Assembly: GCA_018970145.1 (NCBI GenBank) | Contig: JAGWWY010000011.1 | Span: 1 to 64,000, forward strand | Direction of reading: 5' to 3' | DNA from: Gammaproteobacteria bacterium | GTDB taxonomy: Bacteria; Pseudomonadota; Gammaproteobacteria; Steroidobacterales; Steroidobacteraceae | Length of the DNA stretch: 64,000 nucleotides | Part shown: piece by piece, positions 29,326 to 37,675 of the stretch | How the letters are laid out: every line of letters starts with the position of its first letter | Numbering within the stretch: position 1 is the first letter of the stretch | The notes under the pieces: model-generated | What the model was told of the DNA's origin: nothing | Database searches by the model: none | The model's input: the letters and a program-made list of their open reading frames with translations, nothing else | Program-made: the position numbers and the translations under genes

Positions 29326-30993
29326 TCAGCAACGAGACCACGTCTGCTCGCTTTGGCAGAACGCTCGATAGTCGCGTAGCCGCTGCGGGTCACCGCGTAG
29401 CGTCCCTGCCCACAATAGAGCGTCCGCTGATCCATCATTGTCGAGATCGACGAATACCAGCTGCGCAGCCGGTGCGTTACCGCCCGGGTCCAGCACCGCG
29501 GCTGATTGCGAAAACTCCTCACGGATGGCCGACTCGAGCGAGGGACTGATCGGCGTTTCGATCGGCACGACGCGCACTGTCGAGCGCCAAGTTGCATAGC
29601 GCGCTGGTGTCGCTGCCGGATCTACCTTGGAGGGTGATTTCTTTGACTCCAAGTCGGCGATACGACGAGCCTCGATACGCAAAGCCGCATTGCGCGCAGG
29701 CTCATCAGCGGAAATCTCAGCGCGGATGATGGCGTTCAGTGCGTTGCGACCGCGCTCGCTCGAATCGAAGCGCAAAAACTGCAGGGCACTGACTCGCACC
29801 TCGACACTCGATGCGGCGAGTGCCCGCTCGAGCTGGCTCGCCACACTCAAACGCAGCGGGTCCGCAATCGGGGTCAAGCTGATCAACAGCGTTGCCAGCA
29901 GCAGCACAGACACACCGAAATTGACCCGGCTGATGGCCCCAAGCCACGGGCCTGTGCGCAGGCTCGCGTAGGCATATCCCACGGCATAAAGAACCGCGAA
30001 GATCGCTGTGACGAGACCCCAATAGCGAGCCGGCGTCAGGCCTAAATCGGCTAGCCGTACGCTCATCGAGTACAGCGCTGTCAACGCGATCAGTACCAGC
30101 AAGGGCGGCACGATACGCAGCGCTTGCTGCAGCCAGCGCCCATAGCCCGGGTCGAGATCGCCTTCTCGAAAGGCGGCATTGAAGAGCAGCAGGGTCACGG
30201 CGACGAGTGCCAATAGAACAGCACTATTGATGACGCGCTCACCACTACCGAGCAACGCCGGCAGTTTGGGAAGCAAAGCCAACGAAAAGGCAATGACGAT
30301 GAGGCCCGCGAGCGGCAATAACCACTTCATCAAACCGAGCAACTGATCGAGCACGCCGTCGATGAACCGATCGCTGCTACCGACGATCTGGGTCGCCGTT
30401 GCCAATGCCAGCGTGGTGGCGGGATAGACGAAACGCGGATCGCTGAAGAGCGTCTTGAAAAGATCGTTGCCCAAGGTCTCGAACAGCGCCGCCCATAGCA
30501 ACAACAACAACCAGAAAGCGCCGGTGAACAACGCGGACTCGACGAGTGTCAGATAACTGCGCCAAGCACTACGAAACAGTACGGGATACGGCGTACGCCA
30601 CTCACCGACTTCGAGACGCGCGCGCAACATCGGCAGGCCGATGGTCCACGACACGGCCCAAGGTAGCAAGAAGCCCGCCAACCGATCTTCATCGAGGTTG
30701 ATCTCGCCAACCACCGAGGCATCGAAAGACTCGTAACCGGTGAGCACGAGAAACGTCGCCAACACCACGCTCGAGACCCACAGCGTTCGTTGATGGCGAT
30801 GTGACCATAAGACCAACAGGGTCAAGGGGACAAAGACGGCGACGAGATAGGCGGAGACCAGTTCGCCGGGAGCGCTTGCCGGCCACGTGCCAGTATCGAT
30901 GGATTGATGCAGCCACCACAGCGCCAAGGCTTGCAGCGACGCCAACACGAGTGCCCCCTTGGAGAAGGACTCCGAAACCGACTGTGTCGACAT
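29326..30993 (-). CDS. DUF4153-family polytopic membrane protein
   Basis: 555 residues. About 12 hydrophobic helices occupy residues 15-385; the roughly 150-residue C-terminal part is soluble and contains RVSALQFLRFDSSERGRNAL and VFVDLDNDGSADALLW, an FG-GAP/calcium-like DxDxDG loop. The helical part resembles DUF4153 proteins, whose function is unknown. ATG 30993 is chosen (GGGGG seven bases upstream) over an upstream in-frame ATG at 31056 that adds a non-membrane Arg-rich leader. It is transcribed alone, divergent from the flavoprotein gene. Confidence 0.7.
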   Translation of the reverse strand: MSTQSVSESFSKGALVLASLQALALWWLHQSIDTGTWPASAPGELVSAYLVAVFVPLTLLVLWSHRHQRTLWVSSVVLATFLVLTGYESFDASVVGEINLDEDRLAGFLLPWAVSWTIGLPMLRARLEVGEWRTPYPVLFRSAWRSYLTLVESALFTGAFWLLLLLWAALFETLGNDLFKTLFSDPRFVYPATTLALATATQIVGSSDRFIDGVLDQLLGLMKWLLPLAGLIVIAFSLALLPKLPALLGSGERVINSAVLLALVAVTLLLFNAAFREGDLDPGYGRWLQQALRIVPPLLVLIALTALYSMSVRLADLGLTPARYWGLVTAIFAVLYAVGYAYASLRTGPWLGAISRVNFGVSVLLLATLLISLTPIADPLRLSVASQLERALAASSVEVRVSALQFLRFDSSERGRNALNAIIRAEISADEPARNAALRIEARRIADLESKKSPSKVDPAATPARYATWRSTVRVVPIETPISPSLESAIREEFSQSAAVLDPGGNAPAAQLVFVDLDNDGSADALLWAGTLRGDPQRLRDYRAFCQSEQTWSRC

Positions 30994-31067
30994 GAAACCC
31001 CCGTTTAGTAGTCTCGTATGACCTGGCAGGCGGCGCACCGTTCGAAATATGAACATTAAATTAACGT

Positions 31068-31073
31068 TAAAAT
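31068..31073 (+). promoter_or_regulatory. -10-like element just upstream of a GTG start
   Basis: TAAAAT at 31068-31073 sits in the A/T-rich segment 31051-31080, which also contains the palindrome TTAACGTTAA (31061-31070). A start of transcription six or seven bases later would fall at the GTG (31081), giving a leaderless mRNA. No convincing -35 box is seen. Confidence 0.3.
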
Positions 31074-31080
31074 AATCGTT

Positions 31081-32703
31081 GTGATTCGCATAACCGAGCT
31101 AAAACTTCCCCTGACCGAAAAAAGCCGCGAGAACACTCCGGATGAACTTCGGGCTGCCATCCTCAAGCGCCTCGGTATCGCAGCCTCGTCGTTGATCGAT
31201 TTCCATGTTTTCAAGCGTAGCTACGATGCCCGCAAGAGAAACGAAGGCATCTGCTTCGTCTACATCGTCGATGTCACCGCTCGAGACGAAGCCAACATCC
31301 TGCAACGGCACGCCAACGACCCCCATATTCGTCTGGCACCCGACACTCGCTATCAACCGCCACCTCGTGCGCAAACTCAACGGAAAGATCGACCCGTCGT
31401 GGTCGGTTTCGGTCCCTGCGGATTATTCGCTGCGTTGATCCTCGCGCAGCAGGGCTATCGACCGCTCGTTCTCGAGCGCGGCAAGGATGTCCGACGCCGC
31501 ACTCAAGACACGTGGGGTCTGTGGCGCAAGAGCGTGCTCATGCCCGAGTCCAACGTGCAGTTTGGGGAAGGCGGTGCCGGCTTGTTCTCTGATGGCAAGC
31601 TCTACAGTCAAATTAAAGATCCGCGATTTCTCGGTCGCAAGGTAATGCAGGAGTTCATACGTGCAGGCGCGCCGCCCGAGATTCTGTATGTGAGCAAGCC
31701 GCACATCGGCACCTTTCGCTTGACCGGTGTCGTGTCTGCCATGCGCGAGGAGATCATCGCCTTAGGTGGTGCGGTGCGCTTCGAAAGCAAGGTCGTCGAT
31801 ATCACCATCGAGAGTGGGCAGACTCGTGGTGTAACACTGGAATCGGGCGAGTTCATTGCAACCGAGCAGGTCGTGCTCGCACTCGGACATAGCTCGCGCG
31901 ATACCTTCCGCATGCTGCACCGGCGCGGCGTCTTCATGGAGCCCAAACCATTTGCCATCGGATTTCGGATCGAACACCCGCAGTCAATGATTGATCGGGC
32001 GCGCCTCGGTCGATACGCAGGGCACCCCGCACTCGGTGCGGCCGACTATAAACTCGTACATCACGCGAACAACGGGCGCTCGGTTTACAGTTTCTGCATG
32101 TGCCCGGGTGGCACCGTCGTCGCAGCCACCTCGGAGACCGGTCGGGTAGTCACCAATGGGATGAGTCAATACTCACGCAACGAACGCAACGCCAATGCGG
32201 GTATCGTTGTTGGTGTCGACCCCGCGCAGGACTACCCCGGCGGACCGCTCGCGGGCCTTGAACTTCAGGAGCAATGGGAAGCCACCGCGTTCGAGCTCGG
32301 GGGCCGCACCTACCGTGCCCCCGGCCAGCTCGTTGGTGATTTCATTCGTAACGTGCCCTCACAAGCTCTCGGTGCAATCGAGCCGTCTTACAAACCCGGT
32401 ATCACCCTAGGGGACCTCGGACTCGCTCTACCCTCCTACGCGATCGATGCCATCCGCGAAGCGCTACCGGCCTTTGGTAAGCAAATCGTCGGTTTTGACC
32501 GTGAGGATGCCGTCTTGACCGGTATCGAGAGCCGAACCTCATCGCCGCTACGGATCACGCGTGATGCTCGCAGCCTGCAAAGTCTGAACGTTCGTGGTTT
32601 GTACCCTTGCGGTGAGGGCGCAGGCTACGCGGGCGGGATACTCTCAGCGGGCGTTGATGGCATCAAAGTCGCAGAAGCTGTCGTCGCGGAAAGAACGACA
32701 TGA
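31081..32703 (+). CDS. COG2509-type FAD-dependent dehydrogenase, function unknown
   Basis: 540 residues. An N-terminal alpha/beta domain (1-95, beginning IRITELKLPL and containing FHVFKRSYDARK) precedes a Rossmann FAD domain with VVVGFGPCGLFAAL (about 107-120) and GEGGAGLFSDGKL. HNI-like C-terminal segments include FCMCPGGTVVAATSE, GRTYRAPGQLVGDF and GLYPCGEGAGYAGGI. These are the signatures of an uncharacterised but widespread dehydrogenase family. The start is GTG 31081, with no Shine-Dalgarno sequence. It overlaps the following methyltransferase start (ATGA), so the two are co-expressed; the reason is not obvious. Confidence 0.82.
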   Translation: MIRITELKLPLTEKSRENTPDELRAAILKRLGIAASSLIDFHVFKRSYDARKRNEGICFVYIVDVTARDEANILQRHANDPHIRLAPDTRYQPPPRAQTQRKDRPVVVGFGPCGLFAALILAQQGYRPLVLERGKDVRRRTQDTWGLWRKSVLMPESNVQFGEGGAGLFSDGKLYSQIKDPRFLGRKVMQEFIRAGAPPEILYVSKPHIGTFRLTGVVSAMREEIIALGGAVRFESKVVDITIESGQTRGVTLESGEFIATEQVVLALGHSSRDTFRMLHRRGVFMEPKPFAIGFRIEHPQSMIDRARLGRYAGHPALGAADYKLVHHANNGRSVYSFCMCPGGTVVAATSETGRVVTNGMSQYSRNERNANAGIVVGVDPAQDYPGGPLAGLELQEQWEATAFELGGRTYRAPGQLVGDFIRNVPSQALGAIEPSYKPGITLGDLGLALPSYAIDAIREALPAFGKQIVGFDREDAVLTGIESRTSSPLRITRDARSLQSLNVRGLYPCGEGAGYAGGILSAGVDGIKVAEAVVAERTT

Positions 32704-33428
32704 AATTCGACGAACTCAAAAAGCTTCATCAGAAAAAATATCGGGAACAGTTCGGTCACTATCTAATCGAAGGTGAACATCTCGTACTAGAACTCATCAA
32801 GGCAGCTGAAATTCGCGCCGACCTTCGCGCCAGTACGATTTATATCAGCGAGGATCACGCTCCGATCGAGAGCTCGCTGGCAATCCAAGTGATCTCGAAC
32901 AAGCAGATGGCGGAATTGACCGAAACAGACTCGCCCCAGGGTATCGTCGCCCTCGTACCGATCGTGCCGACAACGACTCCCGTCGATGGTCAAACGCGCG
33001 AAACGACGATCTGCCTCTATGAAATTCAGGATCCGGGCAATCTCGGGACCATCTTGCGCAGCCTCGCTTGGTTCGGCGGATTTCGCTGTTTGCTGACAAC
33101 CAACAGCGTCGATCTGTACAACGGCAAAGTGCTGCGGGCGAGCCTTGGCGCTCACTGGCATGTGCCGATCGAAACCGAAGTGAAGGTCGCCTCTTTGCCA
33201 GCGCGCTTTTCTAAAATTGCTCGCCTCGACATGCACGGTAAAAGCACACGGGACGAGAGCTTCCGCGATTTCGACTGCTATCTTTTTGGCAATGAGGCGC
33301 GCGGTTTGCCACGATCGGTTATCGACGGAGTACCGACGACGCCATTCACAATCACCGGCTTGCGCACCATCGAGTCTTTGAATCTCGCCTCGGCCGTCAA
33401 TGTGTGCGCTTACGAGTTACGACGCTAG
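32700..33428 (+). CDS. SpoU/TrmH-family RNA 2'-O-methyltransferase
   Basis: 242 residues. The N-terminal substrate-binding domain (about 1-95) contains LKKLHQKKYREQFGHYLIEGEHLVLE. The SPOUT catalytic domain has motif 1 QDPGNLGTILRSLAWFG, motif 2 FGNEARGLP and motif 3 ESLNLASAVNV. These bind S-adenosylmethionine in a trefoil knot and methylate a ribose in rRNA or tRNA. The DPGNLGTILR form resembles RlmB/TsnR-like rRNA enzymes rather than TrmL, but the target is not certain. ATGA-coupled to the upstream flavoprotein; its stop overlaps the 3' end of the convergent MFS gene. Confidence 0.88.
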   Translation: MKFDELKKLHQKKYREQFGHYLIEGEHLVLELIKAAEIRADLRASTIYISEDHAPIESSLAIQVISNKQMAELTETDSPQGIVALVPIVPTTTPVDGQTRETTICLYEIQDPGNLGTILRSLAWFGGFRCLLTTNSVDLYNGKVLRASLGAHWHVPIETEVKVASLPARFSKIARLDMHGKSTRDESFRDFDCYLFGNEARGLPRSVIDGVPTTPFTITGLRTIESLNLASAVNVCAYELRR

Positions 33429-34702
33429 GCCGTACGACGCCATGTGTAGAGAGACAACAAGCACAGCAACCCGCTGACACAGCCCATGACAATATACGGC
33501 GCCGAAGGTCTCCACGCGTCAAAGAGCGTCCCTCCGACGATCGCCGCAAAGAAAATACCGAGCGAACCGCAGAGAGTGAAGACACCGATGACCGCGCCGC
33601 GACCCCGCTCTGGTGCGACCTGACCCACCAAAGCCTGCGAGGCCAGAATGCCGCTCATCTCACCGACGCCTAAAAATACAGCCGCGACATACATGGCTGG
33701 TTGAAACGGGTTATCGACGAGGCCGAACCAGACGTAGCTGCCACAAGCCAACGCGGATGCGATCGTCATGAACAATACGCGATCAACTCGATCGATGAAG
33801 GTGATGACGATCATGGCCCAAAAGGTCGCCGTGACCTGGATCGCAACAAAGATGCCGCCACCCTCGGATAAGGCCTCCGCCGGTGTCATCCCCTGTTCTT
33901 TGCCGACTTGGACCATCCAAAGGAAGAAGAATGCGCTGATGATCGACAGCGACGCTCGCGATACTGCGGCCGAGGCGTAAGCTAACCGAATGCGCGGATC
34001 CTTGGCGGCATCGATGCCGACTCGCAGCGTCGCAAGTAGCGGCTCTCGCGCACCGATTTGACCGGGAGACTGTCGAGGCAGACCCTTCAAGACGATCACC
34101 ATCGGAATCAGACAAATTGTCGCCACACTCCAATACGCGGCTTGACCAGCTTCGAGCGGATCCATTCCTTGCCCGAGATAGATTTTGGGCAGTTGCGCCG
34201 CAAAACCCACGAGCGAGGCCACCCCGAGCCCGTTGAGGAAGAAACAAATCCCGACCAACTTGCCGCGCGATGTTTCCTGCGGATAGTCGGCGATCACGGT
34301 CGACAACATCGCGGCGATCAAAGACGCCCCGCAGGCGGTAACGAAGATCATCGCGTATAGAGTCCAGTTGAACTCGGCGAACGGGAACAAACAATAACCC
34401 ACTGCCAAGATCGCAAACCCCATGCCGTAGATGATCCGTCGGCCGAGACGATCGGACATCGCACCGACGAGGCCCGACAGCAGGAGCGCGGGAATTTCGC
34501 TGATGACATCCATCGTGCCGCTGACCCGACCTTGGATATCATCTGGAATCCCGAGCATCGAGTTGAACAGGTAGGGACGAAGATTACCGACGAGCGTCAG
34601 CAAGCCGATCGAGAAGAACGCCGTTCCCAACAAGGCATAGAAGTTTGACCGCGCGATGCCCGGCGCAAGATCCCAAATACCCACTCGGATTCCGTTGCTC
34701 AT
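33425..34702 (-). CDS. Major facilitator superfamily transporter
   Basis: 425 residues, 12 predicted membrane helices. The loop 2-3 signature is present as SGLVGAMSDRLGRRIIYG. A longer cytoplasmic loop after helix 6 (GLPRQSPGQIGAREPLLATLRVGIDAA) divides the two halves. ATG 34702 is chosen because AGGA lies eight bases ahead; the in-frame start at 34744 lacks one. No substrate can be inferred: the neighbours are unrelated and convergent or divergent. It resembles drug or metabolite efflux members. Confidence 0.82.
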   Translation of the reverse strand: MSNGIRVGIWDLAPGIARSNFYALLGTAFFSIGLLTLVGNLRPYLFNSMLGIPDDIQGRVSGTMDVISEIPALLLSGLVGAMSDRLGRRIIYGMGFAILAVGYCLFPFAEFNWTLYAMIFVTACGASLIAAMLSTVIADYPQETSRGKLVGICFFLNGLGVASLVGFAAQLPKIYLGQGMDPLEAGQAAYWSVATICLIPMVIVLKGLPRQSPGQIGAREPLLATLRVGIDAAKDPRIRLAYASAAVSRASLSIISAFFFLWMVQVGKEQGMTPAEALSEGGGIFVAIQVTATFWAMIVITFIDRVDRVLFMTIASALACGSYVWFGLVDNPFQPAMYVAAVFLGVGEMSGILASQALVGQVAPERGRGAVIGVFTLCGSLGIFFAAIVGGTLFDAWRPSAPYIVMGCVSGLLCLLSLYTWRRTA

Positions 34703-34911
34703 GGCTTCGATCCTACCGATGACCGCGACTCGAGGCCCACGCACACCGCATCCAACGACCGTTATCAGCGCCCTGCAACATCCTTGTGTCGCTGCCAGCC
34801 TCGCAACGTCATCGCATTGACTTTATCCCCTGCGGCTCCAAACATAGTCGCAGATCAATAATTGAGCATTCTGCGACGCCTAGACGGAATGCCGCTTCGA
34901 CCGGGGGCCCA

Positions 34912-36432
34912 ATGACACTGCTGCAATCCGCTAGATCGGTCGTCTTTACCCACCTGTTCGACGTCGACGGTAAAAGCGCTACGGCGCGTCAGTTCGATAA
35001 AGTCGTCACTTGGTTGATCGTCGCCAATCTGGCGGCGTTGGTGCTGGAACACCTCCCGACGGTCTATGTCGCACACGAGGCCGCATTCGGTACTTTTGAC
35101 CGGCTCTCGATCTATTTCTTCACCGCCGAGTATCTGCTGCGTCTGTTTGCCGCACCGGCAGATCCGGCCTTTAAAGGGCGGCGATTTGCCACTTTACGGT
35201 TCTCAGTAACTCCGTTTGCCTTGATCGATCTGCTCGTAATTGCACCCTACTGGCTGCATCTGCTCGGAATTGTGGACCTCGACCTGCGGATGCTGCGCGC
35301 GCTACGCTTGCTGCGGCTGCTAAAGTTGATGCGCGATTTCGTCCCGGCAGTGAAAGAGTTTCGGCATATGAACGAGGGCCGAACGTTTCGACAAAAGATC
35401 GATGCCTTGATGAACGAAACGCCAACATCCGGTCGTTTGCATGACCAGCTCGATCTGATCTTCATCTTCTTTATCATCACCAGCGTCATCGCGGTATTTT
35501 TGGAGACCATTTCATCGATCCACGAGCCGCTGCGAGCGGAGTTCTATTGGTTTGATTTGGTCGCGATTATTGTTTTCACCGTCGAATTTTTGTTGCGTAT
35601 TTACGCAGCTCCGGAACAGTTTCACGGTAAATCAGCGATCGGTTCTCGTTTCGCATTTCTCAAAAAACCCACCAGCCTCATCGATCTGATCGCGATCGCA
35701 CCTTTCTATTTGCAGTTCCTGATCGCCGTCGACTTGCGGTTCATTCGAGTTCTGCGAGTGCTGCGAATCTTAAAGCTCACTCGATACAACTCGGCACTCA
35801 AAACCTTCGGCATGGTGCTAAACCGGGAGAAGCGCGCTTTCGCGGCGGCGATGTTCATCACCATGCTCATCACGATTCTCTCGGGCGCCATCGTCTACGA
35901 GTTCGAGCATCTTGCTCAACCTGAAAAGTTCGACACCATGCCCCGCGCGATGTACTGGGCGGTGATCACCCTAGCCAGCGTCGGTTATGGAGATATCTCA
36001 CCGATCACGCCCATCGGCCAAGCTTTCACCATGTTTCTCGCGCTCCTCGGGATCGGCATCGTGGCACTGCCCGCGGGTATCCTTGGCTCGGCGTTTTCAG
36101 ATCAATTGCACCAGCAACGCGAAGAAATGCTCAAGGCGGTCGAGGATGCATTCGCCGATGGCGTCTTGACTGAGGACGAGGCTAAACAGCTCGAGGAGGA
36201 GCGCATTCGCCTGCACTTGACGGAGGAGCAATTCGAACGCCTCAAGCAGCGAGCCATGTTGAAGCACGCACACCAGATCAACGCCGCTCAGTCGATGGTT
36301 GAGATCAGTGACAAACTAAACGACCTACGAAAAGCCCTCGATTCCATGCCGAGCGGACTCGCGATTGAGGAGATTCGCAAGCTGCCGTTGTCCGAACAAG
36401 AGAAGGCGGCGCTGATCGTCTTGCTCAAGTAG
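34912..36432 (+). CDS. Voltage-gated K+ channel with two tandem voltage-sensor domains
   Basis: 506 residues. First sensor: S1 31-49, S2 about 65-80, S3 102-119 (ALIDLLVIAPYWL), S4 124-141 with basic residues at every third position (R126, R129, R132, R135, K138, R141). After a linker (142-178) a second complete sensor follows: S1 182-199, S2 214-230, S3 255-271 (SLIDLIAIAPFYL), S4 275-291 (R276, R279, R282, R285, K288, R291). Then S5 about 310-329, a pore with selectivity filter SVGYGD (356-361) and S6 about 370-396. The tail (400-506) is soluble, acidic and helical. Typical bacterial Kv channels have one sensor and about 270 residues before the tail. ATG 34912 follows a G-run and is preferred to an in-frame start at 34786. 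The upstream 34703-34911 gap holds only a possible TTGACT -35 box. Confidence 0.9.
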   Translation: MTLLQSARSVVFTHLFDVDGKSATARQFDKVVTWLIVANLAALVLEHLPTVYVAHEAAFGTFDRLSIYFFTAEYLLRLFAAPADPAFKGRRFATLRFSVTPFALIDLLVIAPYWLHLLGIVDLDLRMLRALRLLRLLKLMRDFVPAVKEFRHMNEGRTFRQKIDALMNETPTSGRLHDQLDLIFIFFIITSVIAVFLETISSIHEPLRAEFYWFDLVAIIVFTVEFLLRIYAAPEQFHGKSAIGSRFAFLKKPTSLIDLIAIAPFYLQFLIAVDLRFIRVLRVLRILKLTRYNSALKTFGMVLNREKRAFAAAMFITMLITILSGAIVYEFEHLAQPEKFDTMPRAMYWAVITLASVGYGDISPITPIGQAFTMFLALLGIGIVALPAGILGSAFSDQLHQQREEMLKAVEDAFADGVLTEDEAKQLEEERIRLHLTEEQFERLKQRAMLKHAHQINAAQSMVEISDKLNDLRKALDSMPSGLAIEEIRKLPLSEQEKAALIVLLK

Positions 36433-36439
36433 AGAACGT

Positions 36440-37672
36440 TCAACGATCGCTAGGAAGACCTCGATCCGGGCTCACCCATGTCGCGGGCTTCCCACGCCGG
36501 CGCATCAATACCAGCGGGTACGCGACGATGGTCGTGGCGAACTGCAACAGCCAGAACGCCAGCGGGTACCAGATCGACCAGACGAGATCTCGGATCACTC
36601 GCTCATCGTAACGTCGGTCGATGATCGCACCGGCCGTGAACTGCACGACACAGCAAGCGCCCAGAATCAGACCGGTCGCCGCCAAAGAAAAAGGTTGATC
36701 GGCCATTACGAGCCGCCAAACGATCGCCGCGAGAAAAGAGGCCGCGAGCAGATAACACCAAGCGACGCTCGCTAGCATCTCGAGCATCAGCGGTCGCATG
36801 CCGTGTGAGCGACAACTCCACAACACATCAATATTGCGGAGCATCACCTGTGCGCCACCCATGGCCCAGCGCAATCTCTGTCGCCAAAGCCCATGCAAGG
36901 TTTCCGGCGTGAGTATCCAAACGAGCGCGTGCGGCTCGAAGGTGGCACGCCAGCCCGCTCGCTGCAGCTTCCAAGTCATGTCGATATCTTCGGTCAGTGC
37001 GTCTAGCGTCCAGTAGTCCACTTGCCGCACCGCCGATTTTCGAAAGGCGGCAATCACGCCCGAAACCGTAAACAAGCGCTTGAGAATGAGTTGTGCCCGC
37101 TTGATGATACCGATCATCGCGGAGAACTCGCCTACCTGCATGCGACCAAGCAGCGTCGAGCGATTGGCAATACGAGGATTACCTGTCAGCGCACCGAGTC
37201 GATCGTCGGCTGCGAACGCGGCGGCGATCCAAGTTGGCGCAAACGGATCGATACAAGCGTCGCCATCGATACAAACGAGAATTCCATGGCTCGCTTCGAG
37301 TGCGCCCGCCTTCAGCGCCGCTGCCTTGCCTTGGTTGAAGGGCTGGCGAACCACCTTCAAACGCCAAGCACTCTCGGCCAACGATTCCAGAATCACCGCA
37401 GTCCCGTCCGTACTGCCATCATCGACAGCGATGACTTCAAAGTCAGGATGGCGAACGGCAAGCGCATGCTTGATCGTCTCCACAACATGCGCCGCCTCAT
37501 TGAAGCAGGGAATGATGATCGACACCGGCGGCAAGTGAGTGGCATCCGGTGGGGCATCGTGCCTGGGCGTGTGCCGCTCGTACCGGAACCACGTATAGAG
37601 CGCGCCCGTCGTCCACAGCAGTGACATGACGAGCGGAAAAAAGAATAGGTAGTCGCCGATCAATGCGTCCAT
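36440..37672 (-). CDS. pgaC: Poly-beta-1,6-N-acetylglucosamine synthase-like GT2 glycosyltransferase
   Basis: 410 residues. One or two N-terminal membrane helices (5-25), then a GT-A domain with VSIIIPCFNE, VDDGSTDGT, the DxD-like VCIDGDACID, the acceptor motif ALTEDIDMTWKLQRAGW and the processivity motif QRLRWAMGG, then three to four C-terminal helices. This is the layout of PgaC/IcaA, which polymerises UDP-GlcNAc into PNAG and threads it across the inner membrane. It follows pgaB by three bases. No pgaD-like two-helix gene follows; instead the convergent K+ channel ends eight bases away. Confidence 0.88.
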   Translation of the reverse strand: MDALIGDYLFFFPLVMSLLWTTGALYTWFRYERHTPRHDAPPDATHLPPVSIIIPCFNEAAHVVETIKHALAVRHPDFEVIAVDDGSTDGTAVILESLAESAWRLKVVRQPFNQGKAAALKAGALEASHGILVCIDGDACIDPFAPTWIAAAFAADDRLGALTGNPRIANRSTLLGRMQVGEFSAMIGIIKRAQLILKRLFTVSGVIAAFRKSAVRQVDYWTLDALTEDIDMTWKLQRAGWRATFEPHALVWILTPETLHGLWRQRLRWAMGGAQVMLRNIDVLWSCRSHGMRPLMLEMLASVAWCYLLAASFLAAIVWRLVMADQPFSLAATGLILGACCVVQFTAGAIIDRRYDERVIRDLVWSIWYPLAFWLLQFATTIVAYPLVLMRRRGKPATWVSPDRGLPSDR

Positions 37673-37675
37673 GAG

